7,145 nt of DNA from a bacterium. GTDB taxonomy: Bacteria; Patescibacteriota; Minisyncoccia; Phycocordibacterales; UBA6065. The stretch spans positions 1-7,145 of the forward strand of contig JAUSGU010000045.1 of NCBI GenBank assembly GCA_030648825.1, in the 5' to 3' direction. The notes beneath the pieces were generated by a model. The model had not been told where the DNA came from, searched no databases, and saw only the letters and a list, made by a program, of their open reading frames with translations. Below are positions 1 through 5,135 of the stretch, one piece after another. The position numbers were made by a program, and so were the translations under genes. The stretch's first letter is position 1. Each line of letters opens with the position of its first letter.

Positions 1-493
1 CAAGCAACTCAATTGGCATTTTGATTACGGACGGTTCAAGGTTTGGCTTCGCGATAAATATAATGTTAAGCAGGCCTACTTGTTTTTAGGAATGATGCCA
101 AAATATAAAGATCTTTATACTCATTTACAAGAACTTGGCTATACACTTGTTTTCAAGGAGGTTATTTTTGATGGTGATGGTAAAGCAAAAGGAAATTGTG
201 ATGCGGACATTGTTGTCCTTGCTATGCAAGATGCATATGAGAATAGGTTTGATAATGCAATACTCGTATCAAGTGATGGTGATTATAGTCCGCTAGTAAA
301 GTTTTTAATAAGAAAGAATAAAATTGAGACGGTTGTATCTCCGTACGAAACAAAAAAGTGTTCAGTTTTACTCAAAAAGACTGGTGTGAAAATTGCTTAT
401 ATTACTGATCAAATGAGCATACTTAAGACTCCAAATAAAAAAGCCCCCGATGTGGACGAGCCACATAAGGGTCTTTTTCGTGAGAATAAGTAA
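1..493 (+). CDS. NYN domain protein (LabA/DUF88 family, PIN-like nuclease fold), 5' partial
   Basis: The reading frame is open from base 2 to the TAA at 491-493, giving 163 visible residues. The true start lies before the window, so the TTG at 80 is not needed. The family has a PIN-like fold with clustered acidic residues and is thought to act as a metal-dependent RNase; activity here is inferred. The N-terminal strand with the first aspartate is off the window. Visible core motifs are a WHFDYGRF-like segment near residues 5-12, a KGNCDADIV segment (residues 63-71, D67 and D69), the SSDGDY segment (residues 90-95, D92 and D94) and the late SPYETKKCSVLLKK stretch (113-126). The gene is AT-rich: 101 G or C in positions 61-360 by hand count, clearly lower than zwf or ychF. 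The last ~17 residues are encoded by a terminator-like hairpin. The family assignment is firm; substrate and role are unknown. Confidence 0.88.
   Translation, partial: KQLNWHFDYGRFKVWLRDKYNVKQAYLFLGMMPKYKDLYTHLQELGYTLVFKEVIFDGDGKAKGNCDADIVVLAMQDAYENRFDNAILVSSDGDYSPLVKFLIRKNKIETVVSPYETKKCSVLLKKTGVKIAYITDQMSILKTPNKKAPDVDEPHKGLFRENK
438..478 (+). terminator. Terminator-like hairpin inside the 3' end of the NYN gene
   Basis: Left arm 438-455 pairs with right arm 461-478 around a 5-base loop (456-460). Fifteen of 18 positions pair: an AAAAAG/CTTTTT base, a CCC/GGG middle and an ATGTGG/CCACAT top, with one C-T mismatch and a two-base C-A/G-A internal loop. The run of five T at 474-478 completes an intrinsic terminator pattern, and the A-run on the left arm would also allow function on the other strand. 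It lies wholly within codons 146-159 of the visible NYN frame, 12 bases before the stop codon. Terminator activity is inferred from pattern only. Confidence 0.65.
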
Positions 494-542
494 AGCATAT
501 CAAACTTACAGTACAAGTCAAATTTATGAATAACCCCACTCA

Positions 543-572
543 TTGTGGATAAATAAAAAAATCTGTTAAAAT
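543..572 (+). promoter_or_regulatory. Promoter of the doxX-zwf-oxidoreductase run, apparently leaderless
   Basis: A TTGTGG -35 element (543-548) and a TAAAAT -10 element (567-572) are separated by 18 bases. The -10 is preceded by TG one base upstream (564-565), giving an extended -10. The -10 ends six bases before the ATG at 579, so transcription should start at or next to the start codon. There is no room for a ribosome binding site. It sits just after the NYN hairpin, as expected for a new transcription unit. Confidence 0.6.
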
Positions 573-578
573 ACAGGT

Positions 579-1055
579 ATGACAAAATTTCAAAAATGGG
601 CTCTGTTTCTTTTGCGTGTGGGTGCTGGTTGGATGTTTTTTTATGCGGGTATTACCAAAGTAATGAATCCGGCTTGGTCGGCTGTGGGATATATCGGCGA
701 AGCCAAAACTTTCTCCGGTTTTTATAGCATGCTCACGACTCCTGATTGGCTTCCGATCGTCAATTTTGTGAACGAGTGGGGACTCGTTCTCCTGGGAGTT
801 TCTCTCATATTGGGTGTCGGCGTGCGTCTGTCATCTATCCTCGGCGCCGTTCTGATGCTTCTCTATTATTTTCCTATTTTAGACTTTCCGTATCCAAACA
901 CTCATTCGTTTATTGTTGACGAACATATTATCTACATAATGTCTCTGCTCGTTCTCGCCAGTTTTCGTGCTGGTCGTGTCTGGGGGTTGGAAAATTGGTG
1001 CTCAAATCTACCTCTGTGCTCCAAGTTTCCAAAATTGCGTCACATAATCGGTTAG
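579..1055 (+). CDS. DoxX family integral membrane protein
   Basis: A 158-residue membrane protein with four predicted hydrophobic segments at roughly residues 7-25, 64-81, 86-103 and 115-131. The first helix runs into GITKVMNP (residues 24-31), the usual G-x-x-K-x-x-x-P feature of DoxX/DoxD proteins. The VDEHIIY segment (113-119) at the start of helix four is also typical of this branch. Relatives include the DoxD subunit of thiosulfate:quinone oxidoreductase and DoxX proteins linked to oxidative-stress complexes in mycobacteria; the real substrate here is unknown. The C-terminal tail is hydrophilic and carries two cysteines (C141, C147). The ATG at 579 is chosen because the promoter abuts it and the first helix begins at once. 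It is first in a run with zwf (13-base gap), which suggests a redox role. Confidence 0.85.
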   Translation: MTKFQKWALFLLRVGAGWMFFYAGITKVMNPAWSAVGYIGEAKTFSGFYSMLTTPDWLPIVNFVNEWGLVLLGVSLILGVGVRLSSILGAVLMLLYYFPILDFPYPNTHSFIVDEHIIYIMSLLVLASFRAGRVWGLENWCSNLPLCSKFPKLRHIIG

Positions 1056-1068
1056 TTGAAAGTCTGAT

Positions 1069-2319
1069 ATGAAGCCTACTATATTCGTTCTATTCGGTGC
1101 CACCGGTGATTTAGCTGTAAAGAAGATATTTCCGGCTTTGGAAACTCTCTATGATGAAGGCGTTATCAGTTTTAATTCCAGAATCATCGGCGTGTCGAGG
1201 AGGGAATGGAATGATACGCAATTTTTGTCTCATATCGGGACTTTCAAAAGCGATTTCACAAAACACATATCATATTCGCGGGTTGATATAGATCATGAAA
1301 TAGGCTACGGGGAACTCTATGGTGAGATAGAAAATATCAAAAGGAAAAACCCGGGCGCGGAGGTCATAGTGTATTTGTCTCTCGCTCCTCGCTATCAAGC
1401 GAAAACAATCGAGTCTCTGGCAAAAGAAAAAATTCTAACTCGTGGTGGCACAAAACTCCTCATAGAAAAACCTTTTGGCACGGACGAAAAGTCGGCCAAA
1501 GCTCTGGACACTCTCCTGCTTTCTCTACTGGATGAAAGTCAGATTTATCGCATTGACCATTATTTGGGAAAAGACACCGTGATGGCGATTATGAATCTGC
1601 ATGAAAGTACGGAAAATTTCAGTTTGATACTTTCCCGAGAAAATATTTCGCAGATTCGCCTGAGGTTGTTTGAAACCAAAGGAATAGAAGGTAGGGGAGC
1701 ATCATATGACCATGTCGGCGCTTTTCGCGATGTCGGCCAGAATCATATGCTGGAAATGCTCGCCGTGCTCTGCGCCGACGTTCCGAGAAAATCATGGCAA
1801 ACGGCGCGCGCGAATGTTTTGAAACATCTCACTCCTCCCGCCAAAACTTGCGAATTATCCCATCGTGGTCAATATGAAGGTTATAAGGGAGAAATTGGTG
1901 TAAGGCCGGATTCAGAAATTGAAACAGCTTTTGAAATTACCACCAGCCTGTCAGCCGGAAAACTGGCCGGTGTGCCTCTGATTTTGGAAGCTGGTAAAAA
2001 AATGCCTGTAGCGGAGGTTTTCGTGGAAATAAAATTCAAGAAAACTCTCGGCTTGCCAAAAAGAATGCTTTTTAATGTTCAGCCGAAGCGAGAGATAGTC
2101 ATTGAATATTCTGATGGCAAGAGAGATACCTTTGAAATCCCGAAAACGGATGATGCATATGCAAATGTCATCAGAGCCGCTGTTTTCGGTCAATTGCATG
2201 AATTTGTGGGTAGAGAAGAAATAGAAACACTCTGGAAATACACCGATCACGTCGTCGCTTGTTGGGACAAAGTGCCTCTCCAAATATATGGTGAAAATAA
2301 GCCATTTTTGATAGAGTAA
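1069..2319 (+). CDS. zwf: Glucose-6-phosphate 1-dehydrogenase (short form)
   Basis: This enzyme oxidises glucose 6-phosphate to 6-phosphogluconolactone with NADP+, the NADPH-producing entry to the oxidative pentose phosphate pathway, in the cytoplasm. The N-terminal Rossmann motif is FGATGDLAVKK (residues 9-19). GVSRREW (41-47) follows strand two, with Arg44 placed to bind the NADP phosphate. EKPFG (133-137), the substrate motif RIDHYLGK (161-168) and GIEGRG (205-210) follow. NHMLEML (225-231) carries the catalytic-base histidine, His226. A glycine-lysine pair near 309-311 matches the substrate-binding region. At 416 residues it is shorter than the usual 480-510; the segment between the substrate motif and GIEGRG lacks the usual FEPLWNR-like stretch, and the C-terminus is trimmed. 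All expected catalytic residues remain, so activity is likely. The ATG at 1069 places the Rossmann strand immediately; only a weak GAAAG (1058-1062) resembles a ribosome site. Confidence 0.9.
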   Translation: MKPTIFVLFGATGDLAVKKIFPALETLYDEGVISFNSRIIGVSRREWNDTQFLSHIGTFKSDFTKHISYSRVDIDHEIGYGELYGEIENIKRKNPGAEVIVYLSLAPRYQAKTIESLAKEKILTRGGTKLLIEKPFGTDEKSAKALDTLLLSLLDESQIYRIDHYLGKDTVMAIMNLHESTENFSLILSRENISQIRLRLFETKGIEGRGASYDHVGAFRDVGQNHMLEMLAVLCADVPRKSWQTARANVLKHLTPPAKTCELSHRGQYEGYKGEIGVRPDSEIETAFEITTSLSAGKLAGVPLILEAGKKMPVAEVFVEIKFKKTLGLPKRMLFNVQPKREIVIEYSDGKRDTFEIPKTDDAYANVIRAAVFGQLHEFVGREEIETLWKYTDHVVACWDKVPLQIYGENKPFLIE

Positions 2320-2332
2320 AAAATAGTAAATC

Positions 2333-2920
2333 ATGAAAAAACAGAAGAAAATTTTTATTTTTGTCGGCCATCCTGACAATCAATCCCTCTCCGTCTCTCT
2401 GGCGGAAGCCTATGCTAGAGGTGCCGAGCTTGCCGGACACGAAGTGAAAATGATGAAAGTAAGTGACATGAAATTTGATCCGATCCTTCACCATGGCTAC
2501 AAAACAATCCAAGAGCTCGAGCTGGATCTCATAAAGTTTCAGGAACACGTCAAATGGTGCGAACATTTTGTGTCGGTCTTTCCGATCTGGTGGTCTGATA
2601 TACCTGCTCTCATGAAAGGACTAATTGATCGCGTATGGATGCCTGGTTTTGCCTACAATTTTCGGACGGGTCTCATTCCCGGTTGGTATCGCAGATTGAA
2701 AGGGCGTAGCGCGAGAGTGATTGTCACTTCGGATTCTCATCCGGCTATTCTCTGGGTTCTCTTTGGTGGAAACATAAACAATTGGGTCCGCGGCGTCCTG
2801 CGCTTTTCCGGTTTTGCTCCCATTCGCAAAACTTGGTTTTCCGGCATGCAGAAACTTTCACCGGAACGTGTGCAAAAACTGTTCATAAAAGTAGAACGGC
2901 TTGGCAGAAATGGAAAATAG
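2333..2920 (+). CDS. NAD(P)H-dependent oxidoreductase, flavodoxin-like fold (Flavodoxin_2/MdaB-KefF-like)
   Basis: A 195-residue cytosolic flavoprotein of the NAD(P)H:quinone oxidoreductase family. It starts with strand one, KKIFIFVGHP. The GHPDNQSLS loop (residues 12-20) is the flavin phosphate-binding region, and GHEVKMMKVSDMKFDPIL (35-52) matches the family's second-strand pattern. The characteristic FPIWWSDIPALMKGLIDRV block (83-101) is followed by PGFAYNF (104-110), which lines the flavin and active site. By family knowledge it should carry FMN or FAD and transfer two electrons from NAD(P)H to a quinone or similar acceptor; the acceptor cannot be read from sequence. It lies 13 bases after zwf, a likely source of its NADPH, and 17 bases before ychF. 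No Shine-Dalgarno sequence precedes the ATG, so translational coupling is plausible. Confidence 0.86.
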   Translation: MKKQKKIFIFVGHPDNQSLSVSLAEAYARGAELAGHEVKMMKVSDMKFDPILHHGYKTIQELELDLIKFQEHVKWCEHFVSVFPIWWSDIPALMKGLIDRVWMPGFAYNFRTGLIPGWYRRLKGRSARVIVTSDSHPAILWVLFGGNINNWVRGVLRFSGFAPIRKTWFSGMQKLSPERVQKLFIKVERLGRNGK

Positions 2921-2927
2921 TTATAAA
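2901..2927 (+). promoter_or_regulatory. Possible internal promoter for ychF
   Basis: TTGGCA (2901-2906) and TATAAA (2922-2927) resemble -35 and -10 boxes, but the spacer is only 15 bases. The -10 ends 10 bases before the ychF ATG, which would give a leader of only a few bases, in line with the other promoters here. It overlaps the end of the oxidoreductase gene. Weak support. Confidence 0.3.
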
Positions 2928-2937
2928 GTGACGGTCT

Positions 2938-4047
2938 ATGTCTCTCTCCATCGGCATCGTCGGTTTGCCAAACGTCGGTAAATCAACTCTCTTTAACGCT
3001 CTGACCCGCAAGAGTGTGCTCGTTGCTAATTATCCTTTTGCCACTATTGACCCGTCTGTGGGTGTCGTTGCTGTGCCCGATCACAGGCTTTGGAAACTTT
3101 CTGAATTTTCAAAATCCGCCAAAACCATGCCAGCCGCGGTTGAATTTGTGGATATCGCTGGGCTTGTAAAAGGCGCGGCGCAGGGTGAAGGGCTCGGAAA
3201 TAAATTCCTCTCCAACATTCGCGAGACTTCTGCCATTGCGGAAGTTGTCCGTATATTTGAAGACGAAGATATCATCCATGTGGCGAATAAAATTGACCCA
3301 CTGCATGACATTGAGGTTATAAACATGGAACTCATATTTGCCGATTTGGAAACTGTCACAAAACGTCTGCAAAATCTCGGCAAAGAAATCAAACAAGCAA
3401 AAAAAGAAGCACTCATAGAAGAAAAACTTCTGGGAAAGTTGAAACCAGCTCTGGAGGCTGGCCGACTCGCTTCTTCTGTCGTGACTGATGAATTTGAAAC
3501 TCCACCCTGTCGTAATTTACATCTCTTGACCTCAAAAAAGATTCTCTATGTTCTAAACAAAAAATCAGGAGGCAAAAATTTGGACGAAATAAAAAATGGA
3601 GCTACGGATGAACGATTTACAAAACTCATGGATTTTATTCAGGAAAATAAAGCGGGATATGTCATCATTGACGCGGCGATAGAACAAGACTTGAAAGACA
3701 TGACCGAATCTGAAAAAACTGAGATGAGATTAGGTCTCGGTGGATTGGATAATGGCATTGATAATCTGATTAAAAAAAGTTACGAAATACTCAATCTCAT
3801 AACCTACTTTACGACAGGGGAAGACGAGACGCGCGGCTGGACTATACAGAGAGGTTGGACCGCTCCCATGGCCGGCACGGCGATTCACAATGATTTCAAA
3901 GACAAATTTATCAAAGCCGAAGTCATAGAATGGAATAAACTGCTCACGGCAGGTTCATATGCCGTCGCTCGGGAAAAAGGCTTGGTTAGGACAGAAGGCA
4001 AAGAATACAAAGTCAAAGACGGGGATGTCATAGAGTTTAAAATATAA
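2938..4047 (+). CDS. ychF: Redox-regulated ATPase YchF (Obg-like P-loop ATPase)
   Basis: A 369-residue P-loop protein close to the usual family length (about 363). The Walker A/G1 motif is GLPNVGKS (residues 9-16). The switch region carries NYPFATIDPSVGVV (31-44), the G3 motif is DIAGLVKGA (72-80), and GEGLGNKFLSNIRE (83-96) is diagnostic. A helical coiled-coil insert spans about 135-195. The C-terminal TGS domain ends with LVRTEGKEYKVKDGDVIEF (349-367). The family preferentially hydrolyses ATP, binds ribosomes and is linked to stress responses. Two departures are visible: the nucleotide-specificity motif, NVNE in E. coli, reads NKKS here (207-210), and Cys35 of E. coli YchF aligns with Ala35. 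It is the last forward gene of the run; its stop abuts the reverse-strand terminator. The assignment is very secure; base specificity is less so. Confidence 0.96.
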   Translation: MSLSIGIVGLPNVGKSTLFNALTRKSVLVANYPFATIDPSVGVVAVPDHRLWKLSEFSKSAKTMPAAVEFVDIAGLVKGAAQGEGLGNKFLSNIRETSAIAEVVRIFEDEDIIHVANKIDPLHDIEVINMELIFADLETVTKRLQNLGKEIKQAKKEALIEEKLLGKLKPALEAGRLASSVVTDEFETPPCRNLHLLTSKKILYVLNKKSGGKNLDEIKNGATDERFTKLMDFIQENKAGYVIIDAAIEQDLKDMTESEKTEMRLGLGGLDNGIDNLIKKSYEILNLITYFTTGEDETRGWTIQRGWTAPMAGTAIHNDFKDKFIKAEVIEWNKLLTAGSYAVAREKGLVRTEGKEYKVKDGDVIEFKI

Positions 4048-4073
4048 AAAAACGCCCTCTACAGAAGGGGGCG
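4046..4073 (-). terminator. Intrinsic terminator of the reverse-strand hypothetical gene
   Basis: The 8-bp stem CGCCCTCT (4053-4060) with AGGGGGCG (4066-4073), including one G-T pair, encloses a 5-base loop. On the reverse strand it is followed by seven T (complement of the A-run 4046-4052), a classical intrinsic terminator. Forward, no T-run follows (CTTGACT), so it is a poor terminator for ychF although it lies right after its stop. The reverse gene's TAG stop (4059-4061) straddles the loop and the stem's 3' arm. Confidence 0.7.
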
Positions 4074-4676
4074 CTTGACTGTCTGGCCGACGAGAGTGGA
4101 TGTATAGGCTTCATCGCGGCCGATTCTCACAATCACTTGTTCAATTGTTACTTCGGAAAAAATATCTTCTCTCAATTTTTTCCACAATCTGTCTAGACAA
4201 AATTCATCTTGCCATGGCTTGTGGAGATTTTTTATCTCTCCGAGCATTCCTCCCACGTTTCGTATTTTCGTTCGCCATGAAATAGGATCACTAATCAGAA
4301 AAATGACCGACAAAAACGTCTCTGGAGCATATGCTTTCAAAGCTCCGAGATTTATGCCGGCAAGCAACGGTTTGTCATTCAGGCCTGCAAGCGTCTGTGA
4401 GAGACTAGCGAAGTGTTTCGGTATAGCTTGTCCATCCTGAAATATTTCATTTAGAATCGTAATGACCTCTTTTGTTTGTTCATCTCTGATGACCACAATA
4501 CTCTGTTTATCGGCTTCGCTGTAGAGGATCCAGTGGACTTTTGAAGTGCCGAATTCCGTCCCTGCCTTTACGGCCAGTCCGGATGATATTAACGTATCTA
4601 TTTCAACGTCGGAGAGGGAAGTGCGACCGGAAAGACGCATATTCCCGTGATAGGTAAAGCGTGTTTCAAAGTGCAT
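4059..4676 (-). CDS. Hypothetical protein, unknown function
   Basis: A 205-residue soluble protein with no signal peptide or clear membrane helix. I do not recognise a named family. The N-terminal ~80 residues look like one small alpha/beta domain. A helix around LSDVEIDTLISSGLAV (21-36) is followed by GTSKVHWILYSEADKQSIVV (43-62) and RDEQTKEVITIL (64-75), which read as two or three beta strands with a conserved-looking His-Trp and Tyr-Ser. A short linker leads to a more hydrophobic middle (103-132, ending in FLSVIFLISD) and a charged helical part (137-172). The C-terminal strand (175-186) is rich in Val and Ile. The gene is supported by an abutting promoter with a perfect TTGACA box and by a terminator at its end. 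It converges on ychF and diverges from the DUF378 gene. Function is unknown; I recall similar N-terminal segments in other CPR hypothetical proteins but cannot verify this. Confidence 0.8.
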   Translation of the reverse strand: MHFETRFTYHGNMRLSGRTSLSDVEIDTLISSGLAVKAGTEFGTSKVHWILYSEADKQSIVVIRDEQTKEVITILNEIFQDGQAIPKHFASLSQTLAGLNDKPLLAGINLGALKAYAPETFLSVIFLISDPISWRTKIRNVGGMLGEIKNLHKPWQDEFCLDRLWKKLREDIFSEVTIEQVIVRIGRDEAYTSTLVGQTVKRPLL

Positions 4677-4682
4677 TTGTTT

Positions 4683-4713
4683 ATGATACTAATATAAAAA
4701 TCAAAGATGTCAA
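4683..4713 (-). promoter_or_regulatory. Promoter of the reverse-strand hypothetical gene, apparently leaderless
   Basis: On the reverse strand a perfect TTGACA -35 (complement of 4708-4713) is followed after 19 bases by a TATCAT -10 (complement of 4683-4688). The -10 ends exactly six bases (4677-4682) before the ATG at 4674-4676, the same spacing as at the doxX promoter. This predicts a transcript starting at or near the start codon. The 19-base spacer is longer than the optimum. Confidence 0.55.
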
Positions 4714-4717
4714 CATT

Positions 4718-4744
4718 TTGATTTTCTGGACAAGTTGGTATAAT
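4718..4744 (+). promoter_or_regulatory. Promoter of the DUF378 gene
   Basis: A perfect TATAAT -10 (4739-4744) is preceded by TG one base upstream (4736-4737), an extended -10. A TTGATT -35-like box lies at 4718-4723 with a short 15-base spacer; the extended -10 may compensate. Predicted transcription starts near 4751, leaving a leader of about 36 bases before the ATG at 4787. Its -35 is only four bases from the -35 of the divergent reverse promoter. Confidence 0.6.
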
Positions 4745-4786
4745 TGATGAGAGTCGCGGTATTTATTATTTAATTTTTCAAAGAAT

Positions 4787-5008
4787 ATGAAAGTACTTCA
4801 TACGATTGCATTCATCCTCGTCGTCGTAGGCGCCATCAATTGGGGTCTCGTCGGCTTAGGTGATTGGAATGTGGTAAACATGATTCTCGGCAGTGTCGCT
4901 TGGCTCGAGAGATTGGTTTACATTCTCGTCGGCCTTTCCGGCATTCTGCTTGTGTTTACCCACAAGAGTGATTGTAAGTCATGTCAAACAGGAGGGTCGG
5001 CAATGTAA
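4787..5008 (+). CDS. DUF378 family small membrane protein
   Basis: A 73-residue protein with the DUF378 signature. The first helix (about residues 4-24) contains VGAINWGLVGLG. A short loop with DWNVVNMILG follows, and the second helix (about 38-57) contains ERLVYILVGLSGILLVF. Members are two-helix inner-membrane proteins of unknown function. The hydrophilic tail carries a CKSC motif (C63, C66), which could bind metal or form a disulfide. It is a single-gene unit with its own extended -10 promoter and a strong terminator. Only a weak AAAGA sits just before the ATG. The family match is firm by pattern; no function is assigned. Confidence 0.88.
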   Translation: MKVLHTIAFILVVVGAINWGLVGLGDWNVVNMILGSVAWLERLVYILVGLSGILLVFTHKSDCKSCQTGGSAM

Positions 5009-5043
5009 TTTTTTGCGACTCTTCCGTTCAGTCACATTTGGTC

Positions 5044-5078
5044 AACACCTCGACAGATTGTCGAGGTGTTTGCCTTTT
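5044..5078 (+). terminator. Intrinsic terminator after the DUF378 gene
   Basis: A perfect 12-bp inverted repeat, AACACCTCGACA (5044-5055) and TGTCGAGGTGTT (5059-5070), encloses a 3-base GAT loop. A broken T-rich tract (TTTGCCTTTT, ending at 5078) follows. It begins 36 bases after the DUF378 stop codon. Confidence 0.85.
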
Positions 5079-5099
5079 ACGGCTTTGTAGAAGTATGAT
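5070..5099 (+). promoter_or_regulatory. Possible promoter for the DUF5671 gene
   Basis: TTGCCT (5070-5075) and TATGAT (5094-5099) are 18 bases apart and would start transcription near 5106, about 30 bases before the ATG at 5136. The -35 overlaps the T-tract of the preceding terminator. An alternative -10, TATAAA (5111-5116), is closer to the gene but has no good -35. A promoter is expected here because a strong terminator precedes; which box is used is uncertain. Confidence 0.4.
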
Positions 5100-5135
5100 A
5101 GGAAGGCGATTATAAATAATAAACAAGCGAATTAT

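Noticed and set aside
80..82. TTG as start codon of the NYN protein
   Set aside because: The frame stays open to the window edge and the 26 upstream residues fit the family pattern, so the gene begins outside the window.
1951..2566. Reverse-strand open frames opposite zwf and the oxidoreductase
   Set aside because: They lie antisense to well-recognised genes, mutually overlap, and show no family motifs or promoters.
4051..4076. Hairpin as forward terminator of ychF
   Set aside because: No T-run follows on the forward strand; the seven-T run lies on the reverse strand. It may help block readthrough, but it is assigned to the reverse gene.
4100..4440. Forward open frames inside the reverse hypothetical gene
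   Set aside because: Short, motif-free and in competition with a longer reverse frame that has its own promoter and terminator.
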